From assembly GCF_002575655.3 (NCBI RefSeq), contig NC_053038.3, forward strand, positions 141,500,885-141,564,884: DNA of 64,000 nucleotides, in the 5' to 3' direction. A program made the position numbers and the translations under genes. Source of the DNA: Aegilops tauschii subsp. strangulata (taxonomy: Eukaryota; Streptophyta; Magnoliopsida; Poales; Poaceae). Shown piece after piece: positions 44,601-55,111 of this stretch (positions are counted from its first letter, which is position 1; the number at the start of each line of letters is the position of its first letter). The notes under the pieces were generated by a model that was not told the DNA's origin, made no database searches, and saw nothing but the letters and a program-made list of their open reading frames with translations.

Positions 44601-46035
44601 TAGAGTTTTGCTTGACAGGTGTTGTGGGTGATTCCAGACACCGGTAAGTTAAGCTGGTGTGTGCAGGTCAGGCGTGTTTTCAATTAAAAGGCCGTAGGCA
44701 GGATTAGTCCCGATGGACTAAGTAAATCCGTTACGCGTGGGTATAGAGTACACCCTCTGCAGAGGTTATATCTATTTGGATAGCCATGTCCATGGGTAAG
44801 GACTACAGTCTGAGATGGGTCTAGTGACGGTTTTCGGATGGAGAAACGGCTAAACTGGAGCATAGTAACGGTATTCGGATGGAGAAACGGCTAAACTAGA
44901 ACATAGTGACGGTCTTCGGATGGAGAAACGGCTATACTAGAACATTGATTATGACCTATGACATATGAGGATTATGTTCATTATTATTATGGACTAACTA
45001 TTTACATTATTTGAATTATTAAGTATCCCTGGGACGGTTCTACCTCCTGGATACTCACTGCGATTATTATTTATAAGCCCTTTATGTGGCCTCGCTCAGA
45101 CGCCCGACTGCGGCATGCTCGTTATTTATTTATCCTTTATAAGCCCTTTATGTGGCGTCGCTCAGACGCCCGACTGCGGCATGTTTGTCATTTCTTTATT
45201 ATTTATAAGCCCCTTTATGTGGCATCGCTCAGACGCCCGACTGCGGCATGTTTGTCATTTCTTTATTATTTATAAGCCCTTTATGTGGCGTCGCTCAGAC
45301 GCCCGACTGCGGCATGTTTGTCATTTATTTATTATTCATAAGCCCTTTATGTGGTGTCGCTCAGACGCCCGACTGTGGCATGCTTGTTATTTTCTTTTAT
45401 TCATAAGCCCTTTATGTGGTGTCGCTCAGACGCCCGACTGAGGCATGATTTATCTTATTATCCTTTCGAGGCGTCACTTCAGACACTCGATCGGTGCATT
45501 CTATAACCCTACTCCCGTAATTGCATATTCATAGTTTACCCGCATGCGTGCATCATGGATTTCGTATATTTCATGACAGACGTTATGATCATAGAATATT
45601 TCGGAGCATGATTATCCCTTATTATATTATACCCGTGCTCTTAATGTTTGCGAGTACATTCAAACGTACTCACTGGCTTGCCCCTGGCTATTGTCTTGGC
45701 CAGATTCCTTGCTTGGAGAGACCATTGCGATGACAGCCCCGGAACCTATGCAATCGTGATAGCAGCCTCGCAAAGATAGGAGTTATCCTGGTCAGCTGTT
45801 CTTGTGGGAAATGGAGTCCCATAGACGCAGATGAACTACAAACCGCTTCCGCCATCAACCACTAGAAACCACGTGTTGTACTCATAGGCCACAATGATCT
45901 TGTACTACATGTTTTGTACTTTGCTTGGGAATTCTTGTATCAAGTTGGTGCCTCATCAGCTAACAGTAATCCTGGGGCTGGTGAGCACAAGGGCCATTTT
46001 CTGGGAAATTATATCCGGAAAACCCGGTCCTGACA
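41678..46035 (+). repeat. Element D 3' LTR
   Basis: 4358 bp, TGTGACACCCC to GGTCCTGACA, with TATATAAG at 43,107-43,114, hairpin array 45,072-45,448 and GAGTAC hairpin at 45,652. It is longer than the 5' LTR because it keeps two blocks lost there (about 41,791-41,880 and 42,146-42,323). Confidence 0.92.
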
Positions 46036-46040
46036 TCTGG

Positions 46041-46171
46041 GCTGGGCCTCCGGTTAATAGGTTAGTCCCAAAAATAATATAAAAGTGAATAATAAAGCCC
46101 AATAATGTCCAAAACAGAAGATAATATAGCATGGAGCAATCAAAAATTATAGATACATTGGAGACGTATCA
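46041..46171 (-). repeat. Element E 3' LTR, right part
   Basis: Resumes E's LTR after D and ends GGAGACGTATCA, which is the LTR start on the minus strand. The same join is intact in E's other LTR near 52,797. Confidence 0.88.
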
Positions 46172-48982
46172 AGCATCCCCAAGCTTAATGCCTGCTCGTC
46201 CTCGAGTAGGTAATGATAAAAACAGAATTTTTGATGCGGAATGCTACTTGGCATAATTTCAATGTAATTCTTCTTATTGTGGCATGAATGTTCAGATATG
46301 ATATGATTCAAGATAAAAGTTTAATGTTGACATAAAAACAATAATATTTCAAGCATACTAACTAAGCAATTGTGTCTTATCAAAATAACAAAGCCAAAGC
46401 AAGTTATCCCTCAAAATCATATAGTCTGGCTATGCTCCATCTTCCCCACACAAAATATTCATATAATGTACGACCCCGGTTTTAGCCAAGCAATTGGTTC
46501 ATACTTTAACGCGCTTCAGCCTTTTCAACTCTTATGCAATACATGAGCGCAAGCCATGGATATAGCACTACGGTGGAAATAGGTATAATGGTAGGGGTTA
46601 TGTGGGAAGACAAAAACGGAGAAAGTCTCACATCAACGAGGCTAATCAATGGGCTATGGAGATGCCCATCAATTGATGTTAATGCGAGGAGTAGGGATTG
46701 CCATGCAACGGATGCACTAGAGCTATAAGTGTATGAAAGCTCAAAAAGAAACTAAGTGGGTGTGCATCCAACTTGCTTGCTCACGAAGACCTCGGGCATT
46801 TGAGGAAGCCCATCATTGGAATATACGAGCCAAGTTCTATAATGAAATTTCCCACTAGTATATGAAAGTGACAAAATGAGAGACTCTCTATCATGAAGAT
46901 CACGGTGCTACTTTGAAGCACAAGTGTGGTAAAAGGATAGTAACATTGTCCCTTCTCTCTTTTTCTCTCTTTTTTTTATTTGGGTCTTTTCTCTTTTTTT
47001 ATGGCCTCTTTTTTTTTAGTCCGGAGTCTCATCCCGACTTGTGGGGGAATCATAGTCTCCATCATCCTTTCCTCACTTGGGACAATGTTCTAATAGTGAT
47101 GATCATCACACTTTTATTTACTTACAACTCATGAATTACAACTCAATACTTAGAACAAAATAGGACTCTATATGAATGCCTCCGGCGGTGTACCGGGATA
47201 TGCAATAAATCAAGAGCGACATGTATGAAAGAATTATGAACGGTGGCTTTGCCACAAATACAATGTCAACTACATGATCATGCAAAGCAATATGACAATG
47301 ATGGAGCATGTCATGATAAATGAAACGGTGGAAAGTTGCATGGCAATATATCTCGGAATGGCTATGGAAATGCCATGATAGGTAGGTATGGTGGCTGTTT
47401 TGAGGAAGATATAAGGAGGTTTATGTGTGATAGAGCGTATCATATCACGGGGTTTGGATGCACCGGTGAAGTTTGCACCAACTCTCAAGGTGAGAAAGGG
47501 CAATGCGCGGTACCGAAGAGGCTAGAAAATTGCGGAAAGGTAAGTGTGCATATAATACATGGACTCACATTAGTCATAAAGAAATCATACTTATTGCAAA
47601 AATTTATTAGCCCTCGAAGCAAAGTACTACTACGCATGCTCCTAGGGGAAGGGTTGGTAGGAATTAATAATCGCGTGATCCCGACCATCACACAAAGGAA
47701 GACAATCAACAAATACTTCATGGTCCGACTTCGTTACATAACGGTTCACCATACGTGCATGCTACGGGAATCACAAACTCCAACACATGTATTTTTCAAT
47801 TCCACAATTACTCAACTAGCACAACTATGATATTACCACCTTTATATCTCAAAACAATTATCAAGCATCAAATTTATCATGATATTAATTAAAGCAAATT
47901 GCCATGCTATTTTAAGACTCTCAAAATAATATAAGTGAAGCATGAGAGATCAATAGTTTCTATAAAACAAATCCACCACCGTGCTCTAAAAGATATAAGT
48001 GAAGCACTAGAGCAAAACTATATAGCTCAAAAGATATAAGTGAAGCACATAGAGTATTCTAATAATTTCCGAATCATGTGTGTGTCTCTCAAAAGGTATG
48101 TACAGCAAAGATGATTGTGGTAAACTAACAAATAAAGACTCAAATAATACAAGACGCTCCAAGCAAAACACATATCATGTGGTGAATAAAAATATAGCTC
48201 CAAGTAAAGTTACCGATCGAAGTAGACGAAAGATGGGATGCCTTCCGGGGCATCCCCAAGCGTTGGCTTTATGGTGTCCTTAGATTATCTTGGGGGTGCC
48301 ATGGGCATCCCCAAGCTTAGGCTCTTTCCACTCCTTGTTCCATAATCCATCAAATTTTTTACCCAAAACTTGAAAACTTCACAACACAAAACTTAGCAGA
48401 AAATCTCGTGAGCTCCGTTAGCGAAAGAAAACAAAAGACCACTTCAAGTTACTCTAATGAACTCATTCTTTATTTATATTGGTGTTACACCTACTGTATT
48501 CCAACTTCTCTATGGTTTATAAACTCTTTTACTAGCCATAGATTCATCAAAATAAGCAAACAACACACGAAAAACAGAATCTGTCAAAAACAGAACAGTC
48601 TGTAGTAATCTGTAACTAACGCAAACTTCTGGAACTCCAAAAAATCAGCCAAAATAGGACGACCTAGAAAATTTGTTTATTGATCAGAAGCAATTGGAAT
48701 CAATATTTTACCACGTTCTGGTAATTTTTAACAATTATTTTCGTGAACATAAAGTTTCTGGAAATTTGTGCAAGATCAAATAACTATCATCCAAGAAGAT
48801 CCTATAGGTTTAACTTGGCACAAACACTAATTAAAACATAAAAACACATCTAACCAGAGTCTAGATCAAATATTTATTCCTAAACAGAAGCGAAAAGCAA
48901 AAAACTAAAAATAAAATTGGGTTGCCTCGCAACAAGCGCTATCGTTTAACGCCCCTAGCTAGGCATAAAAGCAAGGATAGAT
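46172..48982 (-). other. E 3' internal region without pol
   Basis: Non-coding region between protease and the 3' LTR. It holds the AGGA-loop hairpin (46,191-46,210), the polypurine tract (minus AAGCTTGGGGATGC), and a long pyrimidine tract around 46,950-47,020. Element H has a closely similar region at 55,112-57,932. ORFs here (for example 47,336-47,830) show no family resemblance. Confidence 0.65.
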
Positions 48983-51058
48983 CTAGGTATTGCCATCTTT
49001 GGTGGGCAATCCATAAGTGGCTCTCATGATAGATTCATATGGTAATTTTATTTTCTTCCTAGGGAAGTGTTCCATGCCTTTCTTTAATGGAAATTGGAAT
49101 CTAATATTCCCTTCCTTCATATCAATAATTGCACCAATCGTTCTAAGGAAAGGTCTACCAAGAATAATAGGACATGAAGGATTGCAATCTATATCAAGAA
49201 CAATAAAATCTATGGGCACATAGTTCCTATTTGCAACAATAAGAACATCATTAATTCTTCCCATAGGTTTCTTAATAGTGGAATCCGCAAGGTGCAAGTT
49301 TAAAGGGCAATCATCAAAATCACGGAAACCTAGCAAATCGCACAAAGTTTTTGGAATAGTGGAAACACTAGCACCCAAATCACACAAAGCATAGCATTCA
49401 TGATCTTTAATTTTAATTTTAGTAGTAGTTTCCCACTCATCATAGAGTTTTCTAGGGATAGAAACTTCCAACTCAGGCTTTTCTTCATAAGATTGCATCA
49501 AGGCATCAACGATATGTTTGGTAAAAGCTTTATTTTGACTATAAGCGTGAGGAGAATTTAGCACGGATTGCAACAAGGAAATACAATCTATCAAAGAGAA
49601 ATTATCATAATTAAATTCCTTGAAATCCAAAATAGTGGGTTTATTAACATCTAATGTTTTGATTTCTTCAATCCCACTTTTATCAATTTTAGCATCAAGA
49701 TCTAAAAACTCCGAATTTTTGGAACGCCTTCTAGGTAAAGGTGGATCATATTCAGTCCCATCATTATCAAGATTCATATTGCAAAACAAACATTTAATAG
49801 GGGACACATCAATAACTTTTAGATCTTCATCTTTATTTTCATAGAAATTTGAAGAACACGATTTCATGAAGCAATCTTTCTTAGCATGCATCCTAGCGGT
49901 ACTTTCTTTGCACTCATCAATGGAAATTCTCATGGCTTTGAGAGACTCATTGATATGATGCTTAGGAGGAACAGATCTAAGTTTTAAAGAATCAACATCA
50001 AGAGAAATTCTATCAACGTTCCTAGCCAATTCATCAACTTTAAGCAATTTCTCTTCAAGCAAAGCATTGAAATTCTTTTGCGAATTCATAAACTCTTTAA
50101 CACTAGTCTCAAATTCAGAGGGCATCTTATTAAAATTTCCATAAGAATTGTTGTAGGAATTACCATAATTATTAGAGGAATTGCTAGGATAAGGCCTAGG
50201 ATTAAAGTTTCCTCTATACGCGTTGTTACCAAAATTATTCCTACCAACAAAATTCACATCCATAGATTCATTATTATTCTCAATCAAAGTAGACAAAGGC
50301 ATATCATTAGGATCAGAAGAACCACTCTTACTAGCAAATAATTTCATAAGTTCATCCATCTTTCCACTCAAAACATTAATTTCTTCTATCGCATGCACTT
50401 TTTTATTAGTAGATCTTTCAGTGTGCCATTGAGAATAATTAACCATAATATTATCTAGGAGCTTAGTAGCTTCTCCTAAAGTGATTTCCATAAAAGTGCC
50501 TCCCGCGGCCGAATCTAAAAGATTTCTAGAAGCAAAATTCAATCCGGCATAAAAATTTTGTATAATCATCCACAAATTCAAACCATGAGTAGGGCAATTA
50601 CGTATCATTAATTTCATCCTCTCCCAAGCTTGTGCAACATGTTAATGATCAAGTTACTTAAAATTGTCGTTTCTAAGAGAGATAATCTTAGCGGGAGGAA
50701 AATACTTAGAGATAAAAGCATCTTTGCACTTATTCCAAGAATCAATACTATTTTTAGGCAAAGACGAAAACCAAGCTTTAGCACGATCTCTAAGCGAAAA
50801 AGGAAATAGCTTCAACTTAACAATATCATTGTCAACATCTTTCTTCTTTTGCATATCACACAAATCAACGAAGCTATTTAGATGAGTAGCGGCATCTTCA
50901 CTAGTAAGGCCGGCGAACTGATCTTTCAGGACAAGATTCAACAAAGCAGCATTGATTTCACAAGATTCAGTATCGGTAAGAGGAGCAATCGGAGTGCTAA
51001 GTAAATCATTATTGTTGGTATTGGTAAAGTCACATAATTTGGTATTATCTTGAGCCAT
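48983..51058 (-). pseudogene. Element E gag-protease, with nonsense codons
   Basis: Minus-strand frame from ATG 51,058 (MAQDNTKL) to the stop at 48,983. The first part (51,058-50,654) is the Athila-type gag core with AKAWFSSLP and a YFPPAKI segment. Two TAA codons lie close together from 50,654, after which the same frame reopens (QAWERMKL) to 48,983. The later part has an Asn-rich linker, a coiled-coil stretch, and the aspartic protease with DLGASVSTIP and IILGRPFL. The usual active-site DTG/DSG appears as DLG, so activity is doubtful. The protein ends about 30 codons after the protease; no reverse transcriptase follows. Confidence 0.87.
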
Positions 51059-51317
51059 CGTGACAAACAAGCAATCCAACACACGAGCAAACAAAAAGCA
51101 ACCGAAAAAGAGGCGAACGAAAGAGAGAGGGTGAATAAAACGGCAAGGGTGAAGTGGGGGAGAGGAAAACAAGAGGCAAGCAAATAATGTAATGCGGGAG
51201 ATAAGGGTTTGTTATGGGTACTTGGTATGTTGACTTCTGCGTAGACCTCCTCGGCAACGGCGCCAGAAATGGCTCGTTGTCGGGAGTCCAAATCTTGACT
51301 TGACCTTGCATAAGCCT
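51059..51317 (-). other. E leader between primer site and gag
   Basis: About 260 bases, A/G-rich on the plus strand, no gene seen. It contains an extra copy of the motif around the primer site (GGCAACGGCGCCAGAAAT near 51,252), which looks like a short duplication. Confidence 0.6.
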
Positions 51318-51334
51318 CCCCGGCAACGGCGCCA
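51318..51334 (-). promoter_or_regulatory. Primer binding site of element E
   Basis: Minus strand TGGCGCCGTTGCCGGGG, complementary to the 3' end of plant tRNA-Asp. It is typical for Athila-type elements. Confidence 0.85.
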
Positions 51335-51345
51335 GAAATCCTTCT

Positions 51346-52928
51346 TGCTACCTCTTGAGCACTGCATTGGTTTTCCCTTGAAGAGGAAAGGGTGATGCAG
51401 CAAGGTAGCGTAAGTATTTCCCCTCAGTTTTTGAGAACCAAGGTATCAATCCAGTAGGAGGCTACGCGCGAGTCCCTCGCACCTACACAAAACAAATAAA
51501 TCCTCGCAACCAACGCGATAAGGGGTTGTCAATCCCTACACGGTCACTTATGAGAGTGAGATCTGATAGATATGATAGGATAATATTTTTGGTATTTTTA
51601 TGATAAAGATGCAAAGTAAAATAAAAGCAACGGAAATAACTAAGTGTTGGAAGATTAATATGATGAAGATAGACCCGGGGGCCATAGGTTTCACTAGTGG
51701 CTTCTCTCAAGAGCATAAGTATTTTACGGTGGGTGAGCAAATTACTGTTGTGCAATTGACAGAATTGAGCATAGTTATGAGAATATCTAGGTATGATCAT
51801 GTAAATAGGCATCACGTCCGAGACAAGTAGACCGACTCCTGCCTGCATCTACTACTATTACTCCACTCATCGACCGCTATCCAGCATGCATCTAGAGTAT
51901 TAAGTTCATAAGAACAGAGTAACGCCTTAAGCAAGATGACATGATGTAGAGGGATAAATTCATGCAATATGATAAAAAAACCCCATCTTGTTATCCTCGA
52001 TGGCAACAATACAATACATGCCTTGCTGCCCCTACTGTCACTGGGAAAGGACACCGCAAGTTTGAACCCAAAGCTAAGCACTTCTCCTATTTCCAGAAAG
52101 ATCAATCTAGTAGGCCAAACCAAACTGATAATTCGAAGAGACTTGCAAAAATAACCAATCATACATAAAAGAATTCAGAAGATTCAAATATTGTTCATAG
52201 ATAAACTTGATCATAAACCCACAATTCATCGGTCTCAACAAACACACTGCAAAAGAAGATTACATCGAATAGATCCCCACAAGAGAGGGGGAGAACATTG
52301 TATTGAGATCCAAAAAGAGGGAAGAAGCCATCTAGCTAATAACTATGGACCCGAAGGTCTGAGGTAAACTACTCACACATCATCGGAGAGGCTATGGTGT
52401 TGATGTAGAAGCCCTCCGTGATCGATGCCCCCTCCGGCGGAGCTCCGAAATAGGCCCCAAGATGGGATCTCGTGGGTACAGAAGGTTGCGGCGGTGGAAT
52501 TAGGTTTTTGGCTCCGTATCTGATCGTTTGGGGGTACGTAGGTATATATAGGAGGAAGGAGTACGTCGGTGGAGCAACGGGGGGCCCACGAGGGTGGAGG
52601 GCACGCCTGGGTGGTGGGGGGGTAGGCGCGCTCCCCTACCTCGTGGCCTCCTGGAAGCTTCCTTGACTTAGGGTCCAAGTCTCCTGGATCATGTTCGTTC
52701 CAAAAATCACGTTCCCGAAGGTTTCATTCCGTTTGGACTCCGTTTGATATTCTTTTTCTGCGAAACTCTGAAATAGGCAAAAAAACAGCAATTCTGGGCT
52801 GGGCCTCCAGTTAATAGGTTAGTCCCAAAAATAATGTAAAAGTGAATAATAAAGCCCAATAATGTCCAAAACAGAAGATAATATAGCATGGAGCAATCAA
52901 AAATTATAGATACGTTGGAGACGTATCA
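51346..52928 (-). repeat. Element E 5' LTR
   Basis: 1583 bp, ending GGAGACGTATCA on the plus strand, with TATATATA at 52,543-52,550. It contains the uninterrupted sequence across the site where D inserted in the other LTR (AATTCTGGGCTGGGCC near 52,790), which confirms D's target-site duplication. Confidence 0.92.
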
Positions 52929-52933
52929 CCATG

Positions 52934-53041
52934 CTATAAAGAAAAGAATATGATATGACTTGATGAACAACACTCCATATCAAAAATTCTGTTTTTATCA
53001 CTTACCTACTCGAGGACGAGTAGGAGTTAAGCTTGGGGATG
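52934..53041 (+). mobile_element. Element I internal region, right fragment
   Basis: Continues 32,747. It contains the AGGA-loop hairpin with perfect 8-bp stem CCTACTCG/CGAGTAGG (53,005-53,024) and the polypurine tract AAGCTTGGGGATGC before the LTR. Confidence 0.75.
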
Positions 53042-53524
53042 CTGATACCTCTCCAACGTATCTATAATTTTTTTATTGTTCCATGCTGTTTTATTATCAA
53101 TCTTGGATGTTTTATAATCATTTTATAGTCATTTTATATCATTTTTTTGTACTAACCTATTGACATAGTGCCAACTGCCAGTTGCTGTTTTTTTCATGTT
53201 TTTACATCGCAGGAAATCAATATCAGATGAAGTCCAAATGCCACGAAACTCCATGATGACTTTTTTATGGGCCAGAAGGAACGCAATGGGCCCTAGTTGC
53301 ACCTGGGGGGTGCCCCGAGGGGGGCACAACCCACCAGGACGCGCTAGGAGGCCCAGGCCCGCCCTGGTGGGTTGTGCCCACCTCGGGTGCCCCCGGACCG
53401 CCTCTTTGCTCTATAAATACCACAATATTCCAGAAACCCTAGAACAGGCGTCGAAATATTCATCCAGTCGCCGCAGAGTCCAGAACCACCAGATCCAATC
53501 TAGACACCATCACGGAGGGGTTCA
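53042..53524 (+). repeat. Element I 3' LTR, left part
   Basis: Starts TGATACCTCTCCAACG, with a TATA box TATAAATA at 53,412-53,419. It is broken by H at GTTCA (53,520-53,524). Confidence 0.82.
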
Positions 53525-55111
53525 TGCTACCTCTTGGGCATGCATTGCTTTTCCCTTGAAGAGGAAAGGGTGATGCAGCAAAGTAGTGTAAGTATTTCCC
53601 TTAGTTTTTTAGAACCAAGATATCAATCCAGTAGGAGGTTACACGCAAGTTGCCTCGTACCTACACAAACAAATAAGAACCATGCAACCAACATGATAAA
53701 GGGGTTGTCACTCCCTTCACGGCCACTTGCAAAAGTGAGATCTGGTAGAGATAATAAGATAAATATTTTTGGTATTTTTATGATATAGATTGGAAAGTAA
53801 AGATTGCAAAATAAAATACGAAAGAAATAGTAAATTAATATGAAAATAGTATGATGGAAGATAGACCCGGGGGCCATAGGTTTCACTAGTGGCTTCTCTC
53901 AAGATAGCATAATTTACGGTGGGTGAACGAATTACTATCGAGCAATTGATAGAAAAGTGCATAGTTATGAGAATATCTAGGCATGATCACGTATATAGGC
54001 ATCACGTCCGCGACAAGTAGACCGAAACGATTCTGCATCTACTACTATTACTCCACACATCGACCGCTATCCAGCATGCTTCTAGAGCATTAAGTTCATA
54101 AGAACAGAGTAACGCATTAGGCAAGATGACATGATGTAGATGGATAAACTGAAGCAATATGATATAAACCCCATCTTTTTATCCTCGATGGCAACAATAC
54201 AATATGTGCCTTGCTGCCCCTGCTGTCACTGGGAAAGGACACCGCAAGATTGAACCCAAAGCTAAGCACTTCTCCCATTGCAAGAAAGATCAATCTAGTA
54301 GGCCAAACCAAACTGATAATTCGAAGAGACTTGCAAAGATAACAAATCATACATATAAGAATACAGAGAAGAACCAAATATTGTTCATAGATAATCTTGA
54401 TCATAAACCCACAATTCATCGGATCTCGACAAACACACCGCAAAAAATAATTCCATCGAATAGATCTCCAAGAGAATCGAGGAGAACTTTGTATTGAGAT
54501 TCAAAGAGAGAGAAGAAGCCATCTAGCTAATAACTATGGACCCAAAGGTCTGTGGTAAACTACTCACACATCATCGGAGAGGCTATGGTGTTGATGTAGA
54601 AGCCCTCCGTGATCGATTCCCCCTCTAGTGGAGCACCGGAAAAGGCCCCAGGATGGGATCTCACGGGTACAGAAGGTTGCGGTGGTGGAAATAGGGTTTC
54701 GTGCTGCTCTCGGATGTTTTCAGGGTACATGAGTATATATAGGCGAAAGAAGTAGGTCGGTGGAGCCACGAGGGGCCCACGAGGGTGGGGGCACGCCTAC
54801 CCTCCTGGGCGCGCCTCCCTGTCTTGTGGCTTCCTTTTTGCTTCCTTGACGTCCACTCCAAGTCTCCTGGATTGCGTTTGTTCCAAAAATAACTCTCCCG
54901 AAGGTTTCATTCCGTTTGGATTCCATTTGATATTCCTTTTCTGCGAAACACTGAAATAGGCAAAAAAACAACAATTTACATTGGGCCTCCGGTTAATAGG
55001 TTAGTCCCAAAAATAATATAAAAGTGCATAATAAAGCCCATTAAACATCCAAAACAGATAATATAATAACATGGAACGATCAAAAATTATAGATACGTTG
55101 GAGACGTATCA
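53525..55111 (-). repeat. Element H 3' LTR
   Basis: 1587 bp, TGCTACCTCTTGGGC to GGAGACGTATCA, with TATATATA at 54,734-54,741. Closely similar to 59,002-60,566. Confidence 0.9.

Larger units (their letters stand above)
34177..46035 (+). mobile_element. Element D: non-autonomous LTR retrotransposon with accessory ORFs
   Basis: Complete element with LTRs 34,177-38,295 and 41,678-46,035, TCTGG on both sides (34,172-34,176 and 46,036-46,040), the same primer binding site and nearly the same polypurine tract as A, and related LTR repeats. The 3.4-kb interior has no gag, protease, reverse transcriptase or integrase. Instead it has two ORFs related to A's extra ORF and a small antisense ORF. It probably used proteins of an A-like element to move. 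Confidence 0.92.
32748..52928 (-). mobile_element. Element E: Athila-like (Sabrina-type) element, no pol
   Basis: Minus-strand element with LTRs 32,748-46,171 (interrupted by D) and 51,346-52,928 and CCATG on both sides (32,743-32,747 and 52,929-52,933). The gag type and the tRNA-Asp primer site fit the Athila lineage. The LTR start TGATACGTCTCC resembles what I remember as wheat Sabrina, but I have not checked this. The interior has gag and protease, then about 2.8 kb of non-coding sequence where pol should be. Confidence 0.85.

Noticed and set aside
46913..47830. ORFs in E's 3' region, including one of 164 residues
   Set aside because: Partly from a pyrimidine tract, not preserved in the homologous region of H, no family resemblance.
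53332..53395. Inverted repeat near 53,330-53,395 (CACAACCCACCA and TGGTGGGTTGTG)
   Set aside because: A real palindrome in I's LTR near its TATA box, but such GC-rich inverted repeats are common in these LTRs. I see no conserved partner elsewhere in the window to support a function.
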